Assembly: GCF_001037495.1 (NCBI RefSeq)
Contig: NZ_KQ089822.1
Location: 992,001 to 1,056,000 of the forward strand
Direction of reading: 5' to 3'
DNA: 64,000 nt
Origin: Citrobacter sp. MGH106
Lineage (GTDB): Bacteria; Pseudomonadota; Gammaproteobacteria; Enterobacterales; Enterobacteriaceae
This document shows positions 43,271-51,997 of the stretch, piece after piece (positions within the stretch are counted from its first letter, which is position 1; every line of letters begins with the position of its first letter). A program made the translations under genes and the position numbers. A model generated the notes under the pieces. The model searched no databases. It worked only from the letters and a program-made list of their open reading frames with translations, and had not been told where the DNA came from.

Positions 43271-43870
43271 ATGACCAGACTAATGATGTTAGCACTCATT
43301 ATTACGCCACTGACGTCGATGGCAGCGGCTCCGCTGGCACTGAATTTCAGCTGTGCAAGTATTGGTGGCGTGAATAGTGACGGTACAGGTAATGTTTGGA
43401 TTAACGGCGAAAAAGCGATCGTTAAAACATTCAATGAAAATTACTGGGAGGCAAAAAGCGGTAAAAATACCGTCTCCATTTCCCGTAAAGATGACGGGAA
43501 CCCGGATGTTTCCTGGACTGGTCCTAATCGTAAACACGGGGTCTGTCTGCCGGAAGATAATAAGAGTTATGCTCCGGTAAAAAAATCATCTAATGCTGGC
43601 CCGACCTTTTCATGTTCTGCAGTCGACAAGGGAAGCATGGAAGAGATTATTTGCCACAGCCCGTCACTTTCCGCGATGGATGTGAAGTTGAATGCTGTAT
43701 ACCAGCAGGCGCTGGTTAAATCGAAGAATGATCCGATGTTGAAAGCGGAGCAGCGCGGTTGGATAAAAGGACGCAACGAGTGCTGGAAAGAGCAGGATAA
43801 GCCTGCCTGTCTCTCCCGCGAATATAGCCAGCGGATGTCTGAATTACAGAACAAATGGGGTGTCAGGTAA
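43271..43870 (+). CDS. Secreted LprI-domain (DUF1311) protein
   Basis: Predicted periplasmic protein of 199 residues. Signal peptide MTRLMMLALIITPLTSMAAA, cut near residue 20. The C-terminal half (from about residue 110) is the LprI-type domain, with FSCSAVDKGSMEEIICHS, LDVKLN-type AMDVKLNAVYQQAL and GWIKGRNECW motifs and four to six conserved Cys that probably form disulfides. LprI proteins inhibit lysozyme. The N-terminal half (residues 22-100, FSCASIGGVNSDGTGNVW) has no family I recognise. Ends at a shared terminator with convergent lpxP. Confidence 0.8.
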   Translation: MTRLMMLALIITPLTSMAAAPLALNFSCASIGGVNSDGTGNVWINGEKAIVKTFNENYWEAKSGKNTVSISRKDDGNPDVSWTGPNRKHGVCLPEDNKSYAPVKKSSNAGPTFSCSAVDKGSMEEIICHSPSLSAMDVKLNAVYQQALVKSKNDPMLKAEQRGWIKGRNECWKEQDKPACLSREYSQRMSELQNKWGVR

Positions 43871-43883
43871 TTCCGTCGCAGAA

Positions 43884-43913
43884 AAAAAGAAAGGCCGAAT
43901 GGCCTTTCTTTTT
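43884..43913. terminator. Bidirectional terminator (LprI-like gene / lpxP)
   Basis: AAAAAGAAAGGCC-GAAT-GGCCTTTCTTTTT, a perfect 13-base stem with A-run and T-run on either side. It sits between two convergent genes and overlaps the lpxP stop codon. Confidence 0.88.
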
Positions 43914-44832
43914 AGATATATAACGAAGCTTCGCCCATGGGCCTTGTTTTGAAACGACGGTGGATCCAGAGATACTGCTCGGGTGCTCGCATGATCTCTT
44001 TTTCGATAATCTTGTTCATATAAGCCGCCGCCAGGTTCTCATCAGCCGGGTAGCCTTCCATCTCTGGCGTAATAAACAGACGGTAACCGGAGTTATCCTT
44101 TTTTCTCACCATCGTGACAGTCAGCATTGCGGCACCGGACAACCGTGACAGTACATAGGTACCATTGGTCGTTGCTACATCTTTCACCGCGAAGAATGGG
44201 GCGAACGAACTTCCTTTGCGACCGTAATCCTGATCGGGAGCAAACCATACGGCCTCTCCTTTTTTCAGTGCACCGACAATGCCTCGCAGATTATTTCTGC
44301 CGATCATGGCTTTGTTTGAGCGCATACGTCCACGAGTTTGTATCCACTCCATTAACTTATTGTTGTGTGGGCGATAGGTTGCCATCATCGGTTGGCAAAG
44401 TCCCATTACGCGACCACCCAGCTCCAGCGACATAAAGTGTACGCCTACTACCATCACGCCACGGTTTTGAGTTTGAGCACGTTTCAGGTTATCCAGCCCT
44501 TCAACGTCAAACCATTTACGTACCCGGCTGTCAGGCCAAAACCAGGCCATACCTGTTTCAAGCAAAGCCATCCCGAGTGAGCGAAAGTTTTCTTCGACCA
44601 GTTTATCTCTCTCTTGCTGGGATAAATTCGGGAAACAGAGTTCGAGATTTTTACGTGCAATAGATTCACGACGTTTTAAAAACGGGCGTGCAAGCGTACC
44701 GGTGCGAGTGCCCAGAAAGCACAAAACCGGATAGGGGAGTTGCACCAGTAACCAGAGCACACCGACACCAAACCATGTGAGCCAGTAACGCGGATGCAAA
44801 AACGCGCGTGAAAATTTACATTGGGGGAACAT
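43912..44832 (-). CDS. lpxP: Lipid A palmitoleoyl acyltransferase LpxP
   Basis: Inner-membrane acyltransferase of 306 residues (LpxL/HtrB family) that adds palmitoleate to lipid A in the cold in place of laurate. The N-terminal helix (WLTWFGVGVLWLLVQL) is followed by the HX4E catalytic motif in GVHFMSLELGGR near residue 135 and the family block FAPDQDYGRKGS near residue 195. ATG 44832 (MFPQCKFSRAF) matches the E. coli start; two residues are dropped from the longer frame. Cold induction cannot be judged from the promoter here. Confidence 0.95.
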   Translation of the reverse strand: MFPQCKFSRAFLHPRYWLTWFGVGVLWLLVQLPYPVLCFLGTRTGTLARPFLKRRESIARKNLELCFPNLSQQERDKLVEENFRSLGMALLETGMAWFWPDSRVRKWFDVEGLDNLKRAQTQNRGVMVVGVHFMSLELGGRVMGLCQPMMATYRPHNNKLMEWIQTRGRMRSNKAMIGRNNLRGIVGALKKGEAVWFAPDQDYGRKGSSFAPFFAVKDVATTNGTYVLSRLSGAAMLTVTMVRKKDNSGYRLFITPEMEGYPADENLAAAYMNKIIEKEIMRAPEQYLWIHRRFKTRPMGEASLYI

Positions 44833-45271
44833 AAGCACCTGCTGTTGATACGAAAATGTTGTATCGCGAAGATTCTTTATCTACAGCGGTACACTCTGAT
44901 ACTGATCGTTAGGCCACCATGAGCGACGATGGTTCCTGTAAAGAGTGTAAAACTGAGTCAGGACAAAACCACGGGGAGCATTAATGATCGGACGTATAAT
45001 GTACCACCTGGAGATTAATGTCAGCCAGAGATAAATAATCAAGAAGAGTAAATGTTTTCAGGTGGACAAGAAGAACAATGAAGCCAGATATAATGCGTTG
45101 TTTTTATGATGGTTAAATAAAATACGATAAAACTCCATTCAACAAGGGATGATGCAATCATTGTTACATAATTGTTGCCTGAATTGCGTGCCGATAGGAA
45201 TTGTCTTAGAATATAAATACAAGGAGCGTAAGGACTTACGTGAAGTTTTACGGCAGACAGGAGGTACCGCT
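44833..45271. other. Gene-free region between lpxP and yfdY
   Basis: A 439-base stretch. Short weak ORFs only. It holds promoters for both divergent genes, with a TAGAATATAAATAC stretch near 45208 as a possible -10 for yfdY. No repeat or RNA gene that I can identify. Confidence 0.5.
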
Positions 45272-45514
45272 ATGCTCTATTTCTGGACCTTTCTCGTATT
45301 GTGTATTCTGAGCGTCAGCTGCTACATCTGGCAGGTTATGGGCGTTTGGGCGTCAATCAGTTCTTTTATCGGTATGGCCATCCTTTCGGCATTAATATAT
45401 TTCGTTACCATGTGGTTGACTACCGGTGATGAAATGGTCACTGGGTTATTTCTTTTTCTTGCCCCAACATGTGGTCTGATCATTCGCTTTATGGTGGGAG
45501 ACAGTAAGCATTAG
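45272..45514 (+). CDS. yfdY: DUF2545 membrane protein YfdY
   Basis: Small inner-membrane protein of 80 residues with three hydrophobic helices (LYFWTFLVLCILSVS, ISSFIGMAILSALIYFVTMW, LFLFLAPTCGLIIRFM). ATG 45272 is preceded by an excellent AGGAGGT and gives the same length as E. coli YfdY; the longer frame beginning at 45149 starts in non-coding sequence. Function unknown. Followed by a terminator shared with pgtP. Confidence 0.88.
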   Translation: MLYFWTFLVLCILSVSCYIWQVMGVWASISSFIGMAILSALIYFVTMWLTTGDEMVTGLFLFLAPTCGLIIRFMVGDSKH

Positions 45515-45588
45515 CTTGATGCGACACGATTGAAAATAAAATTAGTATCACGTTGATGGTTTTTCTGATCTTTCATGCGATGATTCTT

Positions 45589-45615
45589 AAGTGCCAGCAT
45601 TGCTGGCACTTTTTT
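45589..45615. terminator. Terminator between yfdY and pgtP
   Basis: AAGTGCCAGC-ATT-GCTGGCACTT followed by a T-run; 16 bases from the end of convergent pgtP. Confidence 0.9.
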
Positions 45616-45631
45616 GCCGATCTAAAGTGGA

Positions 45632-47023
45632 TTAGCGGGCATCAGCAAGCTGTAATGACGCTTCTTCTTGCTGGGCATTTTTTCGCTGTTGCTCCAGCTC
45701 TAGCGCACCGCGGTGAGACAGATAGCAGAACAGGATGCAGCACACTATCCCGCCCATCAGCAGATAAAAACCACCATGCCAGCCCATTTTGTCAACCATC
45801 ACACCAAACAGGCTGGTTCCCAGTGAAGCGCCAAAAATGTAGCTCATAAATCCGCGTAATCCTACGGCAGAGCCAACTGCGAAGCTGGGGACGATTTCCA
45901 TGGTTTGCACGGATGCCAGGAACTGTGGAACATAAATCAGGCAACCAACAATTGCGGCAAAAATGGTTACCATCAGCAGGGATTCGCTTTTCCAGTAGCC
46001 GATCAGACAGACGAATATCAGCGCCATACAAATCATTGCCAACGGCATACGACGACCTTTAAACAGTTTATCGGTGAGCCAGCCTGCCAGTAGCGTGGAA
46101 GGAATTGCTGCCCATTCGAAAAACAGAAAAGCAACGCTCATTTGTTCTTTCGAAAAATGTTTTTCGGTTAACAGATAAATAGGCAGCCAACTGATCATGC
46201 CAAAGCGCACCATGTAGACAAACACGTCAACCAGTGAAACATACCAGGCATTCTTATTACGCAGAACATAGGTACAGAAAATCTGGAAGGCGCTCATATT
46301 TTCCGGAGCCTGGGTAACGTGCCGGGTATTGAGCACCACTTTTTCTTCCGGCATCATTTGTTCCAGCGTTGGCAAACCTTCTTCGCGCGGTGAACCTTTT
46401 CCCAGCATCAGAACAATAAAGGCAAACAGTACAGCAATGCAGGCAGGGACGATATAACTGGCGCTTTGCCAGTGTTCGCTGCCCAGAATGGCAAAGGCTG
46501 CGCCAACAATAGGCGCGACAATACCACCGCCAACGTTATGAGAGATATTCCAGAATGCGCCAACGCGTCCACGTTCTTTACGCGGGAACCAGTTTGCGAT
46601 GGTAATAAACGATGGGCCAACACCCATCCCCTGGAATAATCCGTTGAAGACAACCAGCGCGGCAAAAATCCAGAATCCGGTGCTGAATCCCAACCCTACA
46701 TTCACAATCGCGCACAGTATCAGGCCGCATGCCATGAAGACCTTAGGACTGGCCTTATCAGCCAGGCTACTCATAATGCCTTTACTGATCCCGTAAGCAA
46801 TAAGCATGCAACTACTGAGTAAACCAATCTGCGTTGCGCTGAGATCCAGATGCTCTTTCAGATATGGAGTGGAGAGCGTGAAGTTATTACGTACAATATA
46901 GTACGCAAGATAACCGAGAAATACGCTAAGTAGAGCTTGCATTCGGTATCGACTATATGTCTCGTGGATTTTTTCCGTCGGGACTTTATTTGCCGATGGC
47001 CCTGTCTTGAATATTGAAAACAT
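45632..47023 (-). CDS. pgtP: Phosphoglycerate transporter PgtP
   Basis: Major facilitator transporter of 463 residues in the organophosphate:Pi antiporter family (with UhpT and GlpT), importing 2- and 3-phosphoglycerate and phosphoenolpyruvate. Twelve helices; N-terminal YRMQALLSVFLGYLAYYIVR and the ISWLPIYLL region are well conserved. Start ATG 47023 (MFSIFKTGPSANKVP) is preceded by AGGTGATGAT, matching the Salmonella protein start I recall. Divergent from pgtCBA; PgtA is expected to activate its promoter. Confidence 0.95.
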   Translation of the reverse strand: MFSIFKTGPSANKVPTEKIHETYSRYRMQALLSVFLGYLAYYIVRNNFTLSTPYLKEHLDLSATQIGLLSSCMLIAYGISKGIMSSLADKASPKVFMACGLILCAIVNVGLGFSTGFWIFAALVVFNGLFQGMGVGPSFITIANWFPRKERGRVGAFWNISHNVGGGIVAPIVGAAFAILGSEHWQSASYIVPACIAVLFAFIVLMLGKGSPREEGLPTLEQMMPEEKVVLNTRHVTQAPENMSAFQIFCTYVLRNKNAWYVSLVDVFVYMVRFGMISWLPIYLLTEKHFSKEQMSVAFLFFEWAAIPSTLLAGWLTDKLFKGRRMPLAMICMALIFVCLIGYWKSESLLMVTIFAAIVGCLIYVPQFLASVQTMEIVPSFAVGSAVGLRGFMSYIFGASLGTSLFGVMVDKMGWHGGFYLLMGGIVCCILFCYLSHRGALELEQQRKNAQQEEASLQLADAR

Positions 47024-47376
47024 ATCATCACCTAAATTTATATTGATGTGAATATCAGGGAGGTTCGGCAAGAAGAGTGAAATAGATGATGAAGAAACTC
47101 AAGTTGATGAAATGTGTCAATATTGACTCATTTTGTTGGGAGTGCGACTGGATTTGACCCATTTAAATTAAGTGGTCTTTATTTTTATTATTTTCAGTTG
47201 GTTTTTATTATCAGCGTGTGCGGGTATTAACAAAATTGACAGGTGTTTTAAGGTATTCTTTGCTCATGTTTTAGCTTACTGATTGGTTATTTTGATAACA
47301 ATCTTATCCTCCCTTCGCGGTGCTATCAAACGGGTAACTTTTGTCTCAATATTATTTTTCGAATATGTTGGTATTT
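47024..47376. promoter_or_regulatory. Divergent pgtP / pgtC control region
   Basis: About 350 bases with no gene, AT-rich from 47160 to 47290. PgtA would be expected to act here on pgtP, which is the inducible gene in Salmonella. I do not see a clear sigma-54 -24/-12 promoter before pgtP, consistent with PgtA lacking the sigma-54 contact loop. Confidence 0.5.
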
Positions 47377-48639
47377 ATGAACGGGATCACAAACAGGTTT
47401 TTCTGTCGGGGATGGATTTTTGCCATCTCGCTCTTTTTTATACCGTTGTTGGCGGCCAGCCTTGCGCAGGGGAAAGAGCTGGTAATGGCGACAACGTTCT
47501 CGCCAGGGGCCACGGCCTGGATTATCCAGCGCTGGCAAACGGAGCCTGGGTCGGTGATGATTCGTACGCTCAACCGGACCAGTTCCTCTCTTGAGCAACT
47601 GCTTGATACCGCGAATGCGGAAAATGTCGATCTTATTTTGACTTCATCTCCCATGCTTTTGCAGCATCTTCAGGAACATCAAAAGCTTGCACCTTTTGAT
47701 AATGCGCTACCAGAAAGCCAGCGGCTGGTACCAGAGTCGATCCGCTCAACGTCCGTGGCGGTGGCAATATCGGGCTTTGGTCTGCTGATTAACCGTTCTG
47801 CGCTGGCTGCGCGACACCTGCCGCCCCCGACTGACTGGGGAGACTTAACGCACCCCAGATATCAGGGGGCATTGCTGATGAGTAGCCCGTCGCGCTCCGA
47901 TACCAATCACCTGATGATAGAATCACTGCTTCAGCAAAAAGGGTGGGAGCAGGGGTGGGCGACGTTGCTGGCAAGTGCCGGAAATCTGGTGACAATTTCG
48001 TCACGGAGTTTTGGTGTCGCAGACAAAATTAAGAGCGGACTGGGCGTCGCTGGGCCGGTCATTGATAACTACGCTAATTTGCTGCTTAACGATCCGCATC
48101 TGGCCTTTACCTATTTCCCGCATTCTGCGGTTTCGCCTACTTACGTGGCCGTGCTGAAGAACAGTCAGCACGCGAATGAAGCACGCCGCTTCATTCGCTA
48201 TCTATTGAGTCCGGAAGGACAAAGGATCCTCGCGGATGCCAATACGGGGAAATATCCGGTAACGCAGCTGGCTGCTGATAACCCGCGCGCGAGTCAGCAG
48301 GCGTTCCTGTTGAATCAGTCACCGTTAAATTATCGTCTTATCCTGAAACGACAACAGCTGGTACAGCGGATGTTTGATACCGCTATTAGTTTCCGTCTCG
48401 CGCAACTGAAGGATGCCTGGCGGGCGTTATACAGTGCGGAAGCGCGCCTGAAACACCCGCTACCTGAAATTAGAGCGTTGTTGACCAGTGTTCCGATCGA
48501 TCCGCAGAGTAGCGAAGATGAAGCATGGCTTGCCCGGTTTGATAATAAAAGCTTTGCGGAACAGCAGATGATGGAGTGGCAACTCTGGTTTCTTAAAAAT
48601 CAGCGTCAGGCCATATCGAAACTGGAAGAATTAAAATGA
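47377..48639 (+). CDS. pgtC: Phosphoglycerate sensing periplasmic protein PgtC
   Basis: Extracytoplasmic binding protein of about 420 residues in the ABC-type Fe/putrescine-like binding fold (SBP_bac_8/11-like). A signal sequence (FAISLFFIPLLAASLAQG) is followed by the mature start KELVMATTFSPGAT, and a typical ligand region TSSPMLLQH near residue 90. In Salmonella PgtC acts with PgtB to sense phosphoglycerate and relieve PgtP repression. Start is uncertain: ATG 47377 is chosen; ATG 47365 would add four residues. The stop overlaps pgtB by four bases. Confidence 0.9.
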   Translation: MNGITNRFFCRGWIFAISLFFIPLLAASLAQGKELVMATTFSPGATAWIIQRWQTEPGSVMIRTLNRTSSSLEQLLDTANAENVDLILTSSPMLLQHLQEHQKLAPFDNALPESQRLVPESIRSTSVAVAISGFGLLINRSALAARHLPPPTDWGDLTHPRYQGALLMSSPSRSDTNHLMIESLLQQKGWEQGWATLLASAGNLVTISSRSFGVADKIKSGLGVAGPVIDNYANLLLNDPHLAFTYFPHSAVSPTYVAVLKNSQHANEARRFIRYLLSPEGQRILADANTGKYPVTQLAADNPRASQQAFLLNQSPLNYRLILKRQQLVQRMFDTAISFRLAQLKDAWRALYSAEARLKHPLPEIRALLTSVPIDPQSSEDEAWLARFDNKSFAEQQMMEWQLWFLKNQRQAISKLEELK

Positions 48640-50645
48640 AAACCGGCTCGATATTACAACGCCTTCGCCAGCTCAGCATCAGCAGCAGTCTGCGAGGCGC
48701 TTTCCTGACAGGAGCGCTGCTGACGTTAAGCGTGAGCTGTGTCAGTTTGTATTCCTGGCACGAGCAGAGTTCGCAGATCCGTTATTCGCTTAATGACTAT
48801 TTTCCGCGTGTCCATTCCGCTTTTTTGATTGAAGGGAATCTCAATCTGGTGGTTGATCAGCTTAATGAGTTCCTGCTGGCACCCAACACAACGGTAAGAC
48901 TACAACTGCGCAACCAGATAATTCAGCATCTGGATAAGATTGAGGCGTTGAGCCAGGGGTTACAGTCAGAGGAGCAACAGCAACTGGTCGTTATTTTGCA
49001 GGACAGCCGTGCTTTGATGGCGGAGCTGGACAGGGTGCTCTACAACATGTTCCTGGTTCGCGAAAAAGTTAGCGAACTTTCCGCGCGCATTGACTGGCTG
49101 CATGATGATTTTACGACGGAGCTGAATTCCTTGGTGCAGGATTTTACCTGGCAGCAAGGAACACTGCTGGATCAGATTGAAGCGAAGAACGGTGATGAGG
49201 CTCAATATCTGAAACGCGCCAGGGAAGTGCAAAATGAACAACAGCAGGTTTACACACTGGCGAGAATTGAGAATCAAATCGTTGATGATTTGCGCGACAG
49301 GCTGAATGAGCTGAAGTCAGGTAGCGATGATGGAATGCTGGTGGAGACTCACATTCGCTATCTGGAGAATCTGAAGAAAACGGCAGATGAAAATATTCGA
49401 ACCCTTGATGACTGGCCCAGTACGATAACGTTGCGGCAAACTATCGATGAATTGCTGGAGATCGGGATGATGAAAAATAAAATGCCCGATACCATGCGCG
49501 ACTATGTCGCCGCGCAGAAAGCACTCGTGGATGCCAGTCACGCCAGAGAAGCTACGCTCGGACGCTTCAGAACGCTGCTTGAAGCACAACTGGGTAGCAG
49601 CCATCAGCAAATGCAGATGTTTAACCAGCGGCTGGAGCAGATTGTTCGCGTCAGCGGTGGAATTATTCTGCTGGCGACTCTTCTGGCGCTGCTGCTGGCC
49701 TGGGGATTAAACCACTATTTTATCCGCTCGCGACTGGTGAAGCGTTTTACTGCGCTCAATCAGGCTGTGGTGCAAATAGGTCTGGGTAGAACCGATGCGA
49801 CCATCCCGGTTTATGGGCGTGATGAGTTAGGACGCATCGCGCGTTTACTGCGTCACACGCTAGGTCAGCTTGGGACGCAAAAAAGGCAGCTTGAGCAGGA
49901 AGTCGCGGAGCGTAAGGAGATTGAGTCCGATTTACGCGCGACGCAGGACGAGCTTATTCAGACGGCAAAACTGGCGGTGGTCGGCCAGACTATGACCACA
50001 CTGGCGCATGAGATTAACCAACCACTGAACGCGCTGTCGATGTATCTGTTTACCGCGGGAAGGGCTATCGAACAAGGTCAGTTAGCCCAGGCAAGGAGCA
50101 CCTTAACCAAAGCAGAAGGGCTGATTACCCGTATTGATGCCATTATCCGCTCACTGCGGCAGTTTGCGCGGCGGGCTGAACCGGGAGCGCCGCTACATCC
50201 GGTCGATTTGCGCCAAAATCTCAGTGCAGCCTGGGAGCTGTTAGCTATGCGGCATAAGCCACAGCAGGGCACGCTTACACTGCCTGAAGAAACCATATGG
50301 GTACTGGGTGATGAAGTGAGAATTCAGCAAGTGCTGGTTAACGTGCTGGCAAATGCGCTGGATGCCTGCCCGATAGCCGCCGAAATTGAGGTGTCCTGGC
50401 AAGTGCAGGGCGACACGCTGAGCGTAATTATCAGTGATAATGGTCCCGGCTGGCCTGCGGCGTTGCTGCCGTCTCTTTTGAAGCCGTTCACCACCAGTAA
50501 GGATGTTGGACTCGGGATTGGCTTATCGATTTGTGTATCGTTGATGACGCAGATGAAAGGCGAGTTGCGCCTGGCGTCGACGTTGAGGCGCAATGCCTGC
50601 GTAGTACTGCAATTCAACCTGACGGATATAAAAGATGTTGAGTGA
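48636..50645 (+). CDS. pgtB: Phosphoglycerate sensor kinase PgtB
   Basis: Membrane histidine kinase of 669 residues. Helices near residues 15-35 and 345-365 bracket a long periplasmic domain rich in heptad helices. A HAMP linker is followed by the H box with His458 in TLAHEINQPLNALSMYL and an ATPase domain with N box VNVLANALDACP and GLGIGLSICVSLM near residue 630. Translationally coupled to both neighbours (4- and 11-base overlaps), so PgtC, PgtB and PgtA are made from one transcript. Confidence 0.95.
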   Translation: MKTGSILQRLRQLSISSSLRGAFLTGALLTLSVSCVSLYSWHEQSSQIRYSLNDYFPRVHSAFLIEGNLNLVVDQLNEFLLAPNTTVRLQLRNQIIQHLDKIEALSQGLQSEEQQQLVVILQDSRALMAELDRVLYNMFLVREKVSELSARIDWLHDDFTTELNSLVQDFTWQQGTLLDQIEAKNGDEAQYLKRAREVQNEQQQVYTLARIENQIVDDLRDRLNELKSGSDDGMLVETHIRYLENLKKTADENIRTLDDWPSTITLRQTIDELLEIGMMKNKMPDTMRDYVAAQKALVDASHAREATLGRFRTLLEAQLGSSHQQMQMFNQRLEQIVRVSGGIILLATLLALLLAWGLNHYFIRSRLVKRFTALNQAVVQIGLGRTDATIPVYGRDELGRIARLLRHTLGQLGTQKRQLEQEVAERKEIESDLRATQDELIQTAKLAVVGQTMTTLAHEINQPLNALSMYLFTAGRAIEQGQLAQARSTLTKAEGLITRIDAIIRSLRQFARRAEPGAPLHPVDLRQNLSAAWELLAMRHKPQQGTLTLPEETIWVLGDEVRIQQVLVNVLANALDACPIAAEIEVSWQVQGDTLSVIISDNGPGWPAALLPSLLKPFTTSKDVGLGIGLSICVSLMTQMKGELRLASTLRRNACVVLQFNLTDIKDVE

Positions 50646-51882
50646 TGAATATTCTGTTCTGCTAATTGATGATGATGCCGATGTACTTGACGCTTACACG
50701 CTGTTGCTTGAACAGGCGGGTTACCGCGTACAAGCCTGTAATAATCCCTTTGACGCAAGAAATTGGGTACCGGCTGACTGGCCTGGGGTCGTATTAAGTG
50801 ATGTGTGTATGCCGGGGTGTTCCGGGATCGATCTGATGACCTTATTTCATCAGGATGATAATCAACTGCCAATTCTGTTGATCACCGGACATGGAGATGT
50901 GCCGATGGCGGTGGATGCAGTGAAAAAAGGCGCATGGGATTTCCTGCAAAAACCGATCGATCCCGGCAAACTGCTGGTGCAGGTCGAGGAGGCCTTGCGG
51001 CACCGGCAATCGGTGATTGCCCGTCGTCACTATTGCCAGCAAAAGCTACAGGTTGAACTGGTCGGGTACAGTGACTGGGCAAATCAGTATCGGCAGCGTT
51101 TACAACAACTGGCAGAAACAGATATTGCCGTTTGGTTTTATGGTGAGCCTGGTACGGGTCGCATGACGGGTGCACGGTATTTGCATCAACTGGGGCGTAA
51201 CGCCCAGGGACCATTTATTCGGGAAGAGCTGACATCCGGGAAAGCGGATCAACTTAATGAACTCATCGCCAGGGCGCAGGGAGGGACGCTGGTATTGAGC
51301 CATCTTGAGTGTCTGACGCGCGAACAACAACACCATCTGGTTCACCTGCAAAGTCAGGATCAGCGTCCTTTTCGCTTAATTGGCATTGGGGCGACATCGC
51401 TGGTAGAACTGGCAGCAACAAACCAAATTGTCGCGGAGCTCTATTATTGTTTTGCCATGACGCAAATTGGTTGCCAGCCACTGTCATTGCGCCCGGACGA
51501 TATCGAGCCATTGTTTCGCCACTACCTGCATAAAGCCTGCCTGCGGCTGAACCATCCTGTTCCACAGGTAGACACCGAGCTATTGAAAACTATGCGGCGT
51601 CGAGCATGGCTAAGTAATGTCCGGGAACTGGCGAATGCCGCGGAGCTTTTTGCCGTTGGATTGCTCCCACTGGCAGAAACCGCCAATCCGCAGATGCACA
51701 TGTCTGAACCGACACCCCTGGACCGTCGGATCGAAGAGTACGAACGGCAAATAATAACCGAAGCGTTAAATATTCATCAGGGGCGAATTAATGAGGTGGC
51801 AGAGTATCTGCAAATACCGCGTAAGAAACTGTATTTGCGGATGAGGAAATATGGACTTAGCAAAGAACACTATAAGTTTTAA
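50635..51882 (+). CDS. pgtA: Phosphoglycerate response regulator PgtA
   Basis: NtrC-family regulator of 415 residues. The receiver domain has Asp56 in VLSDVCMPGCSG and Lys in LQKPIDPGK; a central AAA+-like region follows; and a C-terminal Fis-type HTH covers about residues 370-410 (LNIHQGRINEVAEYLQIPRK). The Walker A reads GEPGTGR with Lys replaced, and the GAFTGA loop that contacts sigma-54 is missing: the chain passes directly from FIREELTSGKADQLNE to RAQGGTLVL. It likely works with sigma-70. Salmonella PgtA, the family reference, has the same length. Confidence 0.95.
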   Translation: MLSDEYSVLLIDDDADVLDAYTLLLEQAGYRVQACNNPFDARNWVPADWPGVVLSDVCMPGCSGIDLMTLFHQDDNQLPILLITGHGDVPMAVDAVKKGAWDFLQKPIDPGKLLVQVEEALRHRQSVIARRHYCQQKLQVELVGYSDWANQYRQRLQQLAETDIAVWFYGEPGTGRMTGARYLHQLGRNAQGPFIREELTSGKADQLNELIARAQGGTLVLSHLECLTREQQHHLVHLQSQDQRPFRLIGIGATSLVELAATNQIVAELYYCFAMTQIGCQPLSLRPDDIEPLFRHYLHKACLRLNHPVPQVDTELLKTMRRRAWLSNVRELANAAELFAVGLLPLAETANPQMHMSEPTPLDRRIEEYERQIITEALNIHQGRINEVAEYLQIPRKKLYLRMRKYGLSKEHYKF

Positions 51883-51921
51883 CGTATTGTTGGTTTGACC
51901 TGCCGGTCTCTGGTTCTATCT

Positions 51922-51969
51922 TCTGGCATATTTTGGTGATCGTTTTAATGATCACCAAAATATGCCAGA
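51922..51969. repeat. Perfect 20-base inverted repeat
   Basis: Arms TCTGGCATATTTTGGTGATC and GATCACCAAAATATGCCAGA around an 8-base loop GTTTTAAT, located between pgtA and the convergent YaiL-like gene. It could terminate both, but no T-run follows, and 20 perfect pairs is long for a terminator. A site-specific element or a long 3' hairpin is possible. Confidence 0.75.
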
Positions 51970-51997
51970 TTTGCGAATTAATATCTGAGTATTGGGT

